Positions 36,955 to 49,536 are shown, counted from the stretch's first letter. The stretch is DNA of 64,000 nt from Alentia gelatinosa (GCA_950022655.1 OX465584.1:49396723-49460722); one strand, 5' to 3'. Notes: generated by a model not told the origin, from the sequence alone. Translations and numbers: made by a program.

Positions 36955-38109
36955 TCATGTCAATGCCCTTTGAAGATTCCTCCACAAATTCTTGTCCTTT
37001 AGTTGTAAATAGACACGTGTCCTTAGGTACTCTCTAAGATTGTCAGGAAGACCCTCTGGCTGTTGGTCCTCTGTGAAGAGTATGATGATTAATTTGAAGG
37101 TCTTCTCAAGTACTGATTGTGCCTCAGCCTCTGAAAACTCATGCCTGCACCAATTGCTGCTGATAAAGTTTTCTGTTAATAGGACCAGCATACCTTGACT
37201 CCCCCACACACCTTCTTGGATGCAATCCAGAATGTGCTGGTCTGGTAGGAAGTCCTCTTGGTATGTAACAATGGTCCAATCTGGCAGTTGTTTCTTCAGC
37301 TGAGGCAGAAAGTCTTGAGTGACTGTTTCACTATCTAAACTGCTGTATGTGACAAACAGCCTCTTTGGTTCCTCTGCAGCTTGCTTGTGCATGCAGCATG
37401 GCATCCAGTGTCTTATTCTGTGTCTATAATGTATGGCCACAATAATCAAGGACAGGAGAACCACTGCTGGTATGAGAGTAGCAGTCAGTAAGGTATGCAG
37501 AGGAATGCTAGAAACTAAGAATTTGCGTTTACAGACAGGGTCGATGGAATTCCATTTTCCACTTGCCTCACATTTCCTCACTGAAGACCCGATAAGTTCA
37601 TAGCCTGCATCACAGGAATACAGACTGGTGCTATGTAGGTTGTGGCCATTGGTGACAACAGACCCAAAACGAGGTTCCTGAGGATTGGGCCATTCAACAG
37701 GCACATATAGGCACTTTCCAGAGTAGAAAACGGATGGTAGAACACCACATGGAATTATTTCACCTGCCCTTAAAATTTGGTACTTACAGCCGAAGACAGC
37801 TTCATCACACATTCGCTTACATGGGAAGGTTGCAGTTCCATTTATGCATGGAGGGAATATAGCCAAACAAGCAAGGTGCATGGTATGCTGGTAACATCCA
37901 AGAAGGGGTTTTAAAGTTTTTACAAATGACATCAGTTTACTAGCTTCCTGCTGAGTCAGCTGTTCAGCAGCATTGGGAAATGATGTAGAATTATATCCAA
38001 ACAGGTCTCTACATTCTGAATATAGTAGAGGTTCACATGGTGGTACATAATTTGCAAAGTATTTTATCTCCACCTCTAAAGTGATATTAAGTGCCCTTGT
38101 TTCCCGCAC
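36955..38109 (-). CDS. Frizzled-CRD / CCP / TM / TIR receptor, main part
   Basis: A type I membrane receptor with an unusual domain set. In this 384-codon frame, residues 25-133 hold ten cysteines (25, 33, 72, 81, 88, 97, 101, 108, 121, 133) in the pattern of a Frizzled cysteine-rich domain, including CRDLFGYNSTSFPN. A CCP/Sushi-like module follows (about 149-193; YSCDAGYELIGSSVRKC, then W...DPVC). Next are a membrane segment (about 206-228), basic residues, and a full TIR domain (250-384; RLFVTYSSLD, SSNWCRHEFSEA). TIR domains signal through MyD88-like adaptors or cleave NAD; which applies here is unknown. The frame opens at a GTG, not a start: it continues from the frame at 38076-38570, shifted by one base. 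Confidence 0.85.
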   Translation of the reverse strand: MRETRALNITLEVEIKYFANYVPPCEPLLYSECRDLFGYNSTSFPNAAEQLTQQEASKLMSFVKTLKPLLGCYQHTMHLACLAIFPPCINGTATFPCKRMCDEAVFGCKYQILRAGEIIPCGVLPSVFYSGKCLYVPVEWPNPQEPRFGSVVTNGHNLHSTSLYSCDAGYELIGSSVRKCEASGKWNSIDPVCKRKFLVSSIPLHTLLTATLIPAVVLLSLIIVAIHYRHRIRHWMPCCMHKQAAEEPKRLFVTYSSLDSETVTQDFLPQLKKQLPDWTIVTYQEDFLPDQHILDCIQEGVWGSQGMLVLLTENFISSNWCRHEFSEAEAQSVLEKTFKLIIILFTEDQQPEGLPDNLREYLRTRVYLQLKDKNLWRNLQRALT

Positions 38110-38570
38110 GTAGATACAACATAGAAATGGACATGACCACGATACACCTTAGTTCTACTTCCAATGCATATGATAGTGTCTTCTTTCAACTCACATCCAG
38201 AACCAGGCGGGCCAACTCTGGCATCTATGTATGATTGACTGTACAGGGCAATGTTGCCAAATTCTCTTATCCCATTATGACAGATATCGTAGTATCCCTG
38301 AAATTCAGTTTCATCAGCTGTTGCCACAAATACAATTAAGACACAGCACTTTTGAGATGGATATGTAACCTTGTATTTGAAATCGATCCTATTGGATGCT
38401 GGAATGTTGAGTGCTTCCTGGTAGAATGAATCTGTAGGATGTACAATGTGTTTTCGGTAATTAAATGTTCCTGATGGGGACTGAGGTGAATCTGAAGACA
38501 TGATTCCTATGGCCATTCCCAGTATAGAGATGATCCAAGTGGACCACAGTCTTGGCATATTGCTTCCCAT
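38076..38570 (-). CDS. Receptor N-terminal part: signal peptide and unknown extracellular region
   Basis: The ATG at 38570 begins 164 codons. Residues 1-27 (with WSTWIISILGMAIGIM) form a signal peptide. The rest (about 30-155) looks like a folded extracellular region with six or more cysteines (KCCVLIVF, YYDICHNG, GSGCELKED, TIICIG) that I do not recognise. The frame ends at 38076 with the last 34 bases overlapping the next frame, and the sense of the protein passes to that frame near 38095-38115. No intron fits there, so a one-base indel (real or assembly error) is likely. A good 3' splice site, TTTCTTTGTTTCAG, lies about 26 bases before the ATG, implying a 5' untranslated exon further right. 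Confidence 0.72.
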   Translation of the reverse strand: MGSNMPRLWSTWIISILGMAIGIMSSDSPQSPSGTFNYRKHIVHPTDSFYQEALNIPASNRIDFKYKVTYPSQKCCVLIVFVATADETEFQGYYDICHNGIREFGNIALYSQSYIDARVGPPGSGCELKEDTIICIGSRTKVYRGHVHFYVVSTCGKQGHLISL

Positions 38571-38595
38571 CTTCTATGTATTCGTTAATGTGTTA

Positions 38596-38610
38596 CTGAA
38601 ACAAAGAAAG
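38596..38610 (-). promoter_or_regulatory. 3' splice site in the receptor 5' untranslated region
   Basis: On the minus strand TTCTTTCTTTGTTTCAG precedes the receptor ATG, with the exon starting at 38595. This pyrimidine tract with AG indicates that the receptor coding region is one exon preceded by a non-coding exon. Confidence 0.5.
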
Positions 38611-38619
38611 AAATATTCT

Positions 38620-41600
38620 GAGGACTCATTTACACTATTCAGAAATACCACTTATGGTCATACAATTTTTCATGTTTTGTTGTATTTGCGTTCATATTTT
38701 CAGCTGGCGTCTACTATGTCAACCACATGTTATTGTGGTATCTCCAGATGCGCAATGTCCGTACTTACCGCACTGGGTAAACATTATACAAATATGATAT
38801 GGAAGTAAGCAAAAATATCCTCATAGACAAAAAAAAGAATAGAGAGAAACCATGTTCCGCTGGGAATAGGTCAAAGTTACGAGGTAAGGCTTGGAAAAAT
38901 GACTGCCCAAGGCATAGCCCCGGGCAGTCATTTATCCGTGGTTTCCCTATTCCTATATACCTTAAAATGTCGGCTAATGTCGATAAAAACCGAACGTCTC
39001 TGAATGTCAACCTGGGCAGTAAATGTCAACCTGGGCAGTAAACAAAAGTTATTCCACCCCAGCAGTGTTAGGTAATCATAGGTTGTTCGCCCATAGGTAT
39101 ATAGGAATAATGTTTTCCTCTTGAACCTTCATATTTACACTTACCTGGACAAGTCCTACCTGCTTCAATGTATCTATCTGCCCCCCTCGATCCTCTTCCA
39201 TCTTATACTCCTTGTATACAAACCCCGTGTGGGCTCTGGATAGGAATATGTTGCCTAACTGAAGTTAACAGGAAGTAGGTCATGATTTCCCCTCATGCGT
39301 TGCCAGTCTATCTCTGTCAGGTATAACGTCCCCAGGTTTTTTTGTTGTTGTTGTTTTTATCAAATTGTCAAGCAGTTCTGATCGCAGGCAGATCTTCCAC
39401 TGTAAGGAATTACAATCCCTTAGGACATGTTCAGTATACAATCACTGATATGCAATTTTAGTTATATTGATACATATAGTCAAAGAGATGATTTTTTTTT
39501 TTTTAAATAAATAAATTTATTTTTCGACTATTTCTTTCACCTAACCGGTGGTGATGTTGATGGTAATGATGTGTACCAATAGTCTCCATAGACACCACAG
39601 AAAGCTTTCAAATTATATACTCAGTTTTTCCCCTCATTGCATGATAGCACCTTCTTTACCAAGACCTCGAAGTCTTTGTTTCTCTCAATTCTCTCTGTGG
39701 TTCCAGGTAAGTTGTCCCATAAATTTTATCCTCTATACTCACACCTGTCTAGTGCGTATTCGTCGGAACCAATCAGCTCTTGTCAAACTGATGCTATAAA
39801 TAGAACCAGAAACCACATTAATCCTTTCACTCAGCGGCGCTGACCAATAGCAGCCCTGCTCTCATAGACCTTCGCCAACCATACCTCTGAAGGCAGACGG
39901 TTTGTAAACGGACCAGTGTAAGCTGTACTGTGATTCGTTCCGACAAATATTCACTAGATAGCCCTCTCAGGAGACTTTTGATATGAACCCGTCCATGCTC
40001 TTACGTTCTTAAATTTTACCCTTGTCGCTGATCCCAGGTGAAAGATTAACCAAGTTACCTGCATGTAAAAAATTACTTAACGAGGCCTTGGACGAGTTAA
40101 GTATTTTTCTAGCCTCACCGAGTAATTTTGATATTCCTTCTCTCGGGACTTTCCTTATTCCTCGATGCATTCAAAGATTGATATCAATGGCAATTTTCTG
40201 TCCTCCAATTGGTGGGCGAGCCATGTCCACCCTTATCGAGTAAGCCAAACTTATATATTTTCTACACGCATCTAAGCTTCGATTTTATTGGTATGAAAAC
40301 GTCAGCTAGGTATGAAAACATCAGTCTTGGTGTAAAAACTAGGGTTATTACGTATCCAACCCCAGCATGGCGATGTTGAACAACTTTCCAAAAGGTGCTG
40401 GGCGGCACTTTTACTCTAGGGATCTGAGTCATTGCTAGCTTCGTATAAAAATTAGATTTTTGCTAATCTAATACTCATAATATCATTCAAAATGTCCTGT
40501 GCACATTCGGAGTCGTCATCATACCTTTGCATGATGTCAGCACACAGCTAGGCCAGTCACGTACTGGCTCAGGTAACGAGGCTTCACACTCTAGTTATGG
40601 TCCAATTTGTATAAAATTTTCCTGCTTTCTACTTCCTTCAACTGGAAAATTAGGTCAGGAGGTTTGGTGATAGAGGATGGTCGGGAAACTTGAGACACCG
40701 AGTTTCTGAATAAGGTCATGATGCCCGTGAATAAATGCACAACCTTTGGTATAAATGTTTATTTATAAAGGAAGATGGTAGTTTGTGTTACATACCTATG
40801 TGGCCAGCTAACTCAAATCTCTCTCAGTAGTACCAGTTTGTCTTTTTGGGGTGACCTTTCTGCCTGTCTTCTGTCTGGATAATGTGTGGAAATAAGAGTA
40901 GAAACTCATATGGACCTTCCCCTAGACTGGTTCTCTGCCCAAAAGAATGATAGGACAGGTATCACACATTTTGAAGCGACCTTGAACTTATGCTAGTTCC
41001 CAGATCAGTTTCGCCGACAGGGGGAACAAGCATGACCTCTCCCCATCACTAGATTCTCAAAATAACTTATTTACACTGGTTTGAAATGAATGACAATACA
41101 AAGTAGAGGTATTATAACTTTTAAAAGATATAATGTTTCTCTAAGAACCAATCAGTATTTGTCACGTAGCAGTTCATTGCCATGGCACACTGCACTAGGA
41201 AAATGGCGGGCTATACCTGGCCTTATATGAGCACATAGGCCAGGGGCGCTCGGTTCTACGTATTAGCTTCATGGGAATGTGGATTTGATCCCTTTATGTG
41301 TACAGAAAACAAAGTCATATGTAGTACAGTGTGAATAAAACAATTTTATTATTTCTAGCGATCGTGCTGCAATACCATGGATAATTCTTATTCCCATCGA
41401 TCAAGTACCAGTTTACTGTATTTTATTTATCCCTTATAATATATGAAATTACACAAGGAAATCCCGTAACCGAACTGGGAAATTGTTTGGACATGTGCAC
41501 CGGGCCCAAGAGCTGTACCATATACAGAAAATCCCTAGAGTAACTACAAATAGCTAAACTTCTACTAAAATTATAGTCAGCGCCTCTGGGTGAAAGGCAT

Positions 41601-42400
41601 ATGGAAATTGCTCAAGGAACATCCTGCGACCAATAGATTGGATACCACAATTTTACTTTCAATTCTCCTTTAAAGATATTCAATTCAACTTAAAAGTTAG
41701 AGGTCACATACACAAATATGAGTTGGCCTTCTTATAAACTAATCTGAAATGCCAATATTAATCCGCTTAGTACCTATACTGTATATTTTGCTAATTGGTT
41801 AAACTGTGATATATCTGTGAATGTATCTCACCAAATTAACTAAAGGCCTAGTCCCTCCGCCACATGATTTCTTTTGAATAGAAAGGTTTCCACAAATTTG
41901 TCGTAGGTTTTCAAGACGATGTGCAAGGCTAAATAAAGACGTAGGAATCTCTGATAGTCGGGGGAAGGTGAGCCCACTCAACACAGTCCTGCTCCAACTC
42001 TGTTTTTATTACAAGAGCTACCTTTGAAATACACAGGTATTAAAATGACCTGAGAATCCAATCGTGCAGCCAGAGTGCGCGGCTAAATAAAGACTTACGA
42101 ACGTATGAAATTAGGTATAATAGCTGCAGTATTTTGACTTCGTGGCTAGATGACACAGATGTTCTATTGCCATCTTCAAATAATTCTGGATCCTGAACAT
42201 ATACAAATGAGAAATGCTAAAAAGAATATTATGTCACCATGCTAACTTCTATGGCAAGGCCATCTGGAGAAGCTAAGTGCTTGAATAATGGTGTTTATGG
42301 GAAACTACAATATTTTCATGATATCAGATGACAGCACCTGTTAAATATTAGTTCTGAGTATAGATATAGGGGGTCCTGCAATACCCACCCGCATTTGTCT
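38620..42400. other. Intergenic sequence, scattered repeats
   Basis: No gene is supported. At 39399 CACTGTAAGGAATTA resembles the end of a MITE found at 60326-60478. At 39490-39550 a T-rich stretch with TTATTTTTCGACTATTTCTT and TTCACCTAACC resembles 43970-44025, likely SINE tails. A self-complementary stretch with GACTGCC and GGGCAGTCAT lies near 38900-38935. The rest is unremarkable. Confidence 0.4.
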
Positions 42401-45400
42401 TTAAGTGGAAGAAGTGCACATAAGAAGACCCAATGCAATGCTGCAAAAGTAGGGCCGCCCTACGTATGTACGTACGTACGTGAATTGCAACACATGTTTG
42501 CGTACGTGGGTACGTAGACCCGTTAGCCCCAATTTTCCCCTGGTGATTTGTGGGCATCCACAAATAGAGTGCCAATGGAAAAATAGGTCCGTTAATCCAA
42601 CTGTAAAACTGTTGGATTGTAAAAACGTCATGTTGTAAAAACGTTTTACTAAAGTATAATCATGGCTGCCACCATGGACAGCATATTTAGAGTACAATGT
42701 CCAACCGCCCCCCTATAAAGGCTGCCCTTTGAAACTAAGTCTAGCTCAAGCCGGAAGCTCCATGCTTGGCGAAGCATATCCGTAGCGAACTCACTATTAA
42801 CCGCAAATTATGATTCCTTGATTTAAGATGCTTCACAGAATAAACATTCATCCATATGTCACCCATGTCATATTTCTGACGTATGATGTATGTGATCACG
42901 TGACTAGGGCAAAATTTCCTTTTTATAGTCCTGAATATGATGATACCAAAACAAGCTGAGTGTCTCCATACGTAAAACATACATATCCCTCTGACTACTT
43001 TAGAGATATCACTTAATTCTTCCTTCACACAAAGCACCTGGGTAATCGCAACGTTTTCTTTATATGCTAATTCCGGAAGTTATTCATATACTTTATTTAT
43101 ACTTCATGAACTTTATTTATATGTAGTTTCATTTATAGTTTAATCCAGAAATTATTCAACTATATGGTGAACGTGCGTACTTCTCGGTGTTTATTCAGAA
43201 TCTATGCAGGATAGTCACTATTCATGATGGTAAAAATAAAGATTTATGACCAGAAAGGCAATGTATTACTCTAGATATTGCATCCGATCAATATCGGTGC
43301 ATATGAGCGTGTGGTCCGGATTGTCGTTCTTGTCGTTCTTGTCGGACCAATGAGAAGTGGAATAAGTCAATAAAAAATAATTAGCAGTAGACAATATATG
43401 TCTATAAATGGTCGACAGTGGTTGATATTCATCTTAATTTCATGAAATGATATCCACCTCTGGGCATTCATGCTTAAATAAAGGATCAGTTATTATCTCT
43501 AACAAAGGCACGCACTTTTATATCTTTTCTTTTGTAAGCTTATATATAAGCTTGAATATATTATATTCATTTCTTTTTGGAAAGTATCTTCTAGTGAATA
43601 TATTGGATTGTATAGTGCGTCTGTATGGGAGATGTAAAGAGAACTACAGGAGTAAAGTGTAGTGGAAAGGTAACATAGGAGTGGTATGTCTACGAAACAC
43701 CAGATGGCGACTGCAGCGTTGATGCTGTCTGCCATGTGGATAGCCTGGCAGCCTGGCCTAGTTAGACTAAAGGCCAGGTAACGGGTTGCAGTTTCGTGAT
43801 GCATTATTGGTAACGCCTCCATTTTTCTTTTGCATTTTGGGATTGTGTCACCTTGGCTTGACTTGTCATCCCAAGGTTGTAGGACTTTGTGGGTTCGAGT
43901 CCCACCCCAAGCAGTGCTAGATTTACTGCTTTATCAAAGGCCATCATTCTCATGCCATGTTTTTTTATCTTTTTTTTTAAATATAATTTTTATTTTTCGA
44001 CAATCTCTTTCACCCTACCAAGGTGATTTACAAAGGGATAGTCGCACGACTATAATACAAGGTTTAACAGAGTTCTTAATATAACCAAATCATGTAAAGT
44101 TCTTGAAATATAGATTTTAAATGATAATGACATTCTTTTAAAGTACCATATAAAAATATGCGTATTTCATCCAGTATTATTTGATGATGAACAAGCCTTT
44201 ACATATATTTTTCCAGTTTTTTTTCCAAATTTCTTATCCTTTCTATTGGTCGCACGACCTCATATCAGTTTTTCTCCCTGAGTACTCACTCTAACATAAT
44301 TTCAACAGAAAGGTGATTAGTTATCAGTTATCAAATTTATCCAAACATTGTTGGTTTATTACCCGCCTAGACAACTTGTTCTTCTTATCATTATACACGC
44401 CTATACCTCCTATAACAAACAAAACAAACCTAGCGACAACGGGATGTACTACAGTCTAGTTGAAGGTCGTAGGAACCCGTTACCTGTCCTTTACTTCATT
44501 AGGGCAGGGAACCAGTCTACCATGTGGACCTCACAGGGAGGGAAACCTGTCGGTAGCCAATTGTAGTTTTTAAAAGGGATTCATGCGTAGAAACTTATTT
44601 CTGAGACAGATGTACTTCATACTTTTCCTCTAACCTCGTCAATTCCCCTATGGTACAAAAGTTTATGGCAAGGTGCTTTTACCAGTCTCAAGAAAAATGG
44701 CGAATTTGATTCACACGGAAAGACATACTTGGGAGATAGTCTCAGACATAGTTCCAGTGAACACTTAGATTGGCCACCACCTCTGTCTACACTACGTTCC
44801 AACTAAGAGGTTGGTAACGTTAAACCCTGGGCATGTCCACGGATTCTCACTCTCGAACCAAATGAGTATGTTCTACATGGATTCTGATATCCCAAATACT
44901 TGCAGAGAAATATCCACATATTAATAAATTGATAAAGAACCTTATCTCTGTGGCCATTTTATTAAAAAAACACATTAAAATAAGATGAGAACATGGAAAA
45001 GTGGCTTCCAGGGTAAGAATGTGGGTCATGGCAGGGTCAAGGGGGCATGGCCAGAGAGTGGTCGGACCACACAGTAAAAATAGATACACAGAGTAAAAAT
45101 AGATACCAACCCCTAACAAACCTCTCTTACCATGAGATACCCGCTACCACGCCAGGTCAAGGCCCCTCGCAATTTAACGTGACCAGAGCTAACGTAGTGT
45201 AGCTCGGGTGGCCAGTGTAGTGAACACTCACCCTGGGACGCAAATATACTTGAGGTAAGGGGTGTGAAAAACATGTGATCCTGCTTGCTGACCTCCTATT
45301 GGCTAGATTGGACACTTAGACAGCTAAACAGCAGTGGGTCCATTTGTCTCACCAAAATGGTGCCGCCTTGCAGTGCGTTCATTAATTAGACCAATACTCG

Positions 45401-45925
45401 GACAAACACTGATCAGTTTACCATTGTGGCTACTGGCTCAGTATTCACATTTAGACTTAGGCATGAACACAAGCCTTACTTCTCTGCAAGAAAAGCCTTC
45501 TGCGACCAGCTAGTGCGTTGTAACAACATCGCCTTCGAGGAGGCAGTGCGCCAAATAGTCAGAGATAATGCTAAATTTACACCATCACCCCGGCAGTCCC
45601 ATCAATGGATTTTGCCCGATCGTAACTGGACTTGGTTTTTAGGGTATTTTAATGGTATTTTAATGGTTTTTACCTGCTCGGCCCCCTACATCCCGTCAAT
45701 TTAAGTCGACTTAAGTTGAGTTAATTTTGACGTAAGTCCACGTGATCTTTGCCGTAAGCAAGGATACATTATTGGTACAGTATGGTCAGGACTACTTACG
45801 ATGCCTACAAGTACATAGATATAATATAAAGTACTTGTGTTCCTTCCCATAATTCAATATTTTAAAACAGAATTGAATAGGTTTCATAAAAAAAATAAGA
45901 AATCATTCATCAAACTTTCCTGTTC
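42401..45925. other. Intergenic sequence, no gene supported
   Basis: It includes a TACGTACGTACGT run near 42470, a possible tRNA-derived SINE at about 43850-44090, and one open frame (45426-45704, plus) with ordinary amino-acid composition but no recognisable family or splice context. Two GTCCTTGTCGTTCTTGTC-like short repeats lie near 43325. Confidence 0.35.
43850..44090 (+). repeat. Possible tRNA-derived SINE
   Basis: GTGGGTTCGAGTCCCACCCC (43889-43908) is a perfect T-arm-like hairpin with a Pol III B box. The upstream TTGGCTTGACTTG could be a worn A box about 40 bases away. The 3' part holds T/A-rich sequence and TTTTTCGACAATCTCTTTCA, which recurs near 39520. Confidence 0.35.
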
Positions 45926-46885
45926 ACAACCGTTTACAGTTGTTCACTTTCTCCGGTGGTTTGCATGTATCTTATTCAATGTATTCTCTGCCTGTGACTG
46001 TTGGAAGTTGAATGAATATCCCGATGAGCTACGGCAAACTTGGGCTCCATAGGCCTAATGCGATCCAGAAACCAAGTTGACTTACAATTGACAATCCCGA
46101 CGACCTGAGGAGGACTATGTTCAATTATGGCCACTTACGGCAGTCACCACGGTCGTAAACCACAGGGGGTTGCCAGGACTACCGTGGCAGATTTTTTGAC
46201 AGTCAGAAATTCTGTCCCTACTATCCCGGAAACGCCCCAGCAGTCAAGTCAACTGATGATTCACACCCACGTTGAGATACTACGAATTACAAAGTACAAG
46301 TCCAGTTACGTTGAGGCTGCCGGGACTGCCGGGGTGATGGTGTAAACTTAGCATTAAGAGTCATTAATCTGTATATAACATTACGTTTACACCTGTTTCC
46401 CGGCGGCCATGGCAGCCCCGGCAGGTCACCACTGTGGACCACCAGGACTACCTTCTGGGACCTGTTTCAGTAGTTTCGTGACATGTCTAGATGGCGTCTG
46501 TGACACTATACGGACAGATCACAAGACTGCAATCAATGACATGCGGAATTTCATTCCCTTCCCCTAAGAATTTAGCCATGAAACTTTAACACGAGTAGGG
46601 GATACATATAACCTATAATCGTCCCAAATATGAAGAAGATTGGCTGCGCCGAACCTCTGATATTTGCTAGACGTTTTCCGCTGTTGCTTGCACTGTTGGT
46701 GCCACTGTTGATGTGTGTCTAGGCCTAATGTCACAGAACTAGTGAAACAGGTCCCAGGACACTCAAAGTCACCGGGATTGCAAATCATGGCCGACCACAA
46801 CTCATCCGAGTTACTAGGATATCGCACGGGTGTGTGAAGCTCTGTCAAAAAATCTGCTATGATAGTCTTAAAAGGAAACCCTCGA
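45926..46885. other. Repeat-rich sequence
   Basis: About 45926-46060 (TGTTCACTTTCTCCGGTGGT, CTGTGACTGTTGGAAG) is an inverted, diverged copy of about 50085-50215. No gene was seen. The minus-strand frame at 46564-46992 crosses into the next hairpin repeat and lacks family signs. Confidence 0.4.
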
Positions 46886-47160
46886 GATGAGAATAACTTG
46901 GTCCGTACAACACCGAGTTTGACTGCGGAGTAATCCACGAAGCGAAGCTGAGTGAAATACGTAGTGGTCAAACGAGGTGGAGTGCATACCAAGTTATTCT
47001 CATCGAGTGGGTTTCTAATTTTATCTCACCCCGTATAACATCATTTATTGCTGAAATAACTCGCCAAATTAGCCATTGAGTATTGGGTACAATACTTTCA
47101 CGGCCGTGGAGTACGAGTTCCTAACGTTAAGCCTATGGAGGAAAATACCGGGTGAGATAA
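46886..47160. repeat. Long-hairpin repeat, copy 3, with tail
   Basis: The arms GATGAGAATAACTTGGT (46886) and ACCAAGTTATTCTCATC (ending 47004) face each other. Inner arms GTTTGAC and GTCAAAC enclose CGAAGCGAAGCTGAGTGA. The tail to 47160 has inverted ends, TTTTATCTCACCCC and GGGTGAGATAA, around AACGTTAAGCCTATGG. Confidence 0.7.
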
Positions 47161-47836
47161 CAGGCAGTCCCACATGGCTAATGAGAACTGGGACATCCGG
47201 GGCCGACCCCAGTGGGTCGCCGTGCGCTGAAATTCACTGGGTCGTGATACTGGGGTCTGTTTAACATCGGACGAGCATTACTTTGCCTGGACGATACGAC
47301 ATACCGGGCGAGGGACGAGCTTCTGGAGGATTCTCGTCCAATGTGGTTTAATAAGGCATGTCGTCCAGAGCAGGGTCTATCGCTCGTACAGATTCTCTTA
47401 CGTTTGACCTATATGAGTCCATACGAGAGGTCGTCCGCTGGAGGTGACCGTGACAGGCAGGGGACCAGTAGGGGATGCATCCCGCACTAAATATCAACTT
47501 CCTGGACCATTTCGAAAGGCAAAACCGACTGCAAAACCAACTCCCCCAATCCCCCACTCCCCCGTATCGCCCCTCCCCACCCCACTCACAACTTGTTGTT
47601 GAATTAACACATTATGAATTTAAGTAAGGAGAATCTATAGCTGAATTATGATGTCATACTGCCTTCAGTTCAAGTTAATCAGTTAGTTACCATTAGCGCA
47701 TTACCTTTCTAACCCAATCACCGTATTGCCGTTCTAACCCGCTTACCGCATTACCGTGACCGCGTTACCATTTTAACCCTGTTACCATGTTACTGTTCTT
47801 TCTCATTACGGTAACATAGCAAAGGGGTTTATGTTA
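47161..47836. other. Intergenic sequence
   Basis: No gene. TCTGTTTAACATCGGACGAG at 47248 is complementary to a block near 50020-50045, so both may be ends of one dispersed repeat family. Short ACCGTATTACCGTT-type steps lie near 47680-47800. Confidence 0.35.
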
Positions 47837-49136
47837 ATGCCCCAGTCACACTGGCGTAAATTTCGGCGTTTCTTCTACGTAATTAAATTGGTGGGGAGTA
47901 CGTATTAGCTACGGATTTGGAACGCATTTGTTTGCTTTCCTTCAACGTTTTAGTACGCTTCTCAACGTTCATCAATGCTTCTTTACGCTTTTGTACGTAT
48001 TGTGGCGTTTTTCGGCGCATTCCGACTTTCATTTACGCATCTCCGCGTTTTCCCGCGCATTGCGGCGCATTTGTAAATTTCAAAATGCGTAGAAGACCGT
48101 AGAGGTCCGTGCACGGAAAAACGCCGTTTTTTACGCCAGTGTGACTGGGGCATAAAGCAAAGCCAACAATACGTTCCAAATCCGTTCCAAATCCGTAGCT
48201 TATGCCCCAGTCACACTGGCGTAAAAATTGGCGTTTTTCCGTGTACGCACGTCTACGTTCTTCTACGCATTTTGAAATCTACAAATACGCGGAGATGCGC
48301 AGGAAAACGCGGAGATGCGTAAATGAAAGTCGGAATGCGCCGAAAAACGCCACAATACGTACAAAAGCGTAATGCCCAAGTCACACTGGCGTAAAAAACG
48401 GCGTTTTTCCGTGTACGCACGTCTACGTTCTTCTACGCATTTTGGAATCTCAAAATACGCCGTAAAACGCCGCAATACGCGGAGATGCGTAAAGGAAAGT
48501 CGGAATGCGCCGAAAAACGCCACAATGCGTACAGAAGCGTAGATAAGCGTTGATGAACGTTGATGAACGTTGAGAAGCGTACTAAAACGGTAAAGAAAAG
48601 CAAACAAATACGTTCCAAATCCGTAGCTAATACGTGGTCTCCAACAATTCAAATACGTAGAAGAAACGCCAAATTTTACGCCAGTGTGACTGGGGCATAA
48701 AGAAGCGTTAATGAACGTTGAGAAGCGTACTAAATGTTAAAGAAAAGCAAAAGATACGTTCTAAATCCGTAGCTAATACGTACTCCCCACAAATTTAAAT
48801 ACGTAGAAGAAACGCCGAAATTTATGCCAGTGTGACTGGGGCATAATACGTGGTCTCCAACAATTCAAATACGTAGAAGAAACGCCGAATTTTACGCCTG
48901 TGTGACTGGGGCATGACTGGGGCATTAACGTTTTAGTACGCTTCTCAACGTTCATCAACGTTTCTTTACGCTTCTGTACGCATTGTGGCGTTTTTTGGCG
49001 CATTCCGACTTTCTTTTACGTATCTCCGCGTTTTGCGGTGTTTTACAATGCATTTGTAGATTTCAAAATGTGTAGAAGAACGTAGACGTGCGTACACGGA
49101 AAAACGCCGTTTTTTACACCAGTGTGACTGGGGCAT
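47837..49136. repeat. Cluster of nested MITEs with CCCCAGTCACACTGG ends
   Basis: The first copy (47837-48153, 317 bp) has inverted ends, ATGCCCCAGTCACACTGGCG and its complement. Inside, GTACGCTT, AACGTT, GGCGTTTTTC and CGCATTCCG steps repeat. Further ends occur at 48202, 48372 (left) and near 48698, 48844, 48914 and 49136 (right), so several copies are nested or fused. The open frames here are by-products of the CG-rich repeats. Confidence 0.82.
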
Positions 49137-49165
49137 CAAGGCTTCACCCGGCTTGAAAGGGTTTT

Positions 49166-49536
49166 AAGTGAAGTGTGGAGTGAGGACTGTTGAGTGCAGA
49201 CCGGTGAGTGAGGACTGGTGACAGAGGATTGATGAGTGCAAACTGTCAAGTGCAGACTGTCAAGTGCAGACTGATGAGTGAGGACTGGTGAGTGAGGACT
49301 GGTGAGTGAGGACTGGTGAGTGAGGACTGGTGAGTGAGGGCTGGTGAGTGAGTATTGGTGAGTGAGGACTGGTGAGTGAGGACTGGTGAGTGAGGACTGG
49401 TGAGTGAGGGCTGGTGAGTGAGAGCTGGTGAGTGAGGAATGGTGAATGAGGACTGGTAAGTGAGGACTGGTGAGTGAGGACTGGTGAGTGAATACTGGTG
49501 AGTGAGGGCTGGTGAGTGAGGATTGGTGAGTGAGGT
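49166..49536 (+). repeat. 14-bp minisatellite
   Basis: About 25 tandem units of GTGAGTGAGGACTG with minor variants (GGGCTG, GTATTG, GAATG). Units at the left edge (GTGCAGACTG) are more diverged. The repeat is open in some frames, giving a periodic peptide, but it is not a gene. Confidence 0.93.

Noticed and set aside
45426..45704. Plus-strand frame of 92 codons with ordinary composition
   Set aside because: No recognised domain, no splice-site support and no neighbour; could be an exon but cannot be supported.
47917..49003. Frames of 60-130 codons in the CCCCAGTCACACTGG cluster
   Set aside because: Their peptides are repeats of one another and change strand with the MITE copies, so they arise from the repeats.
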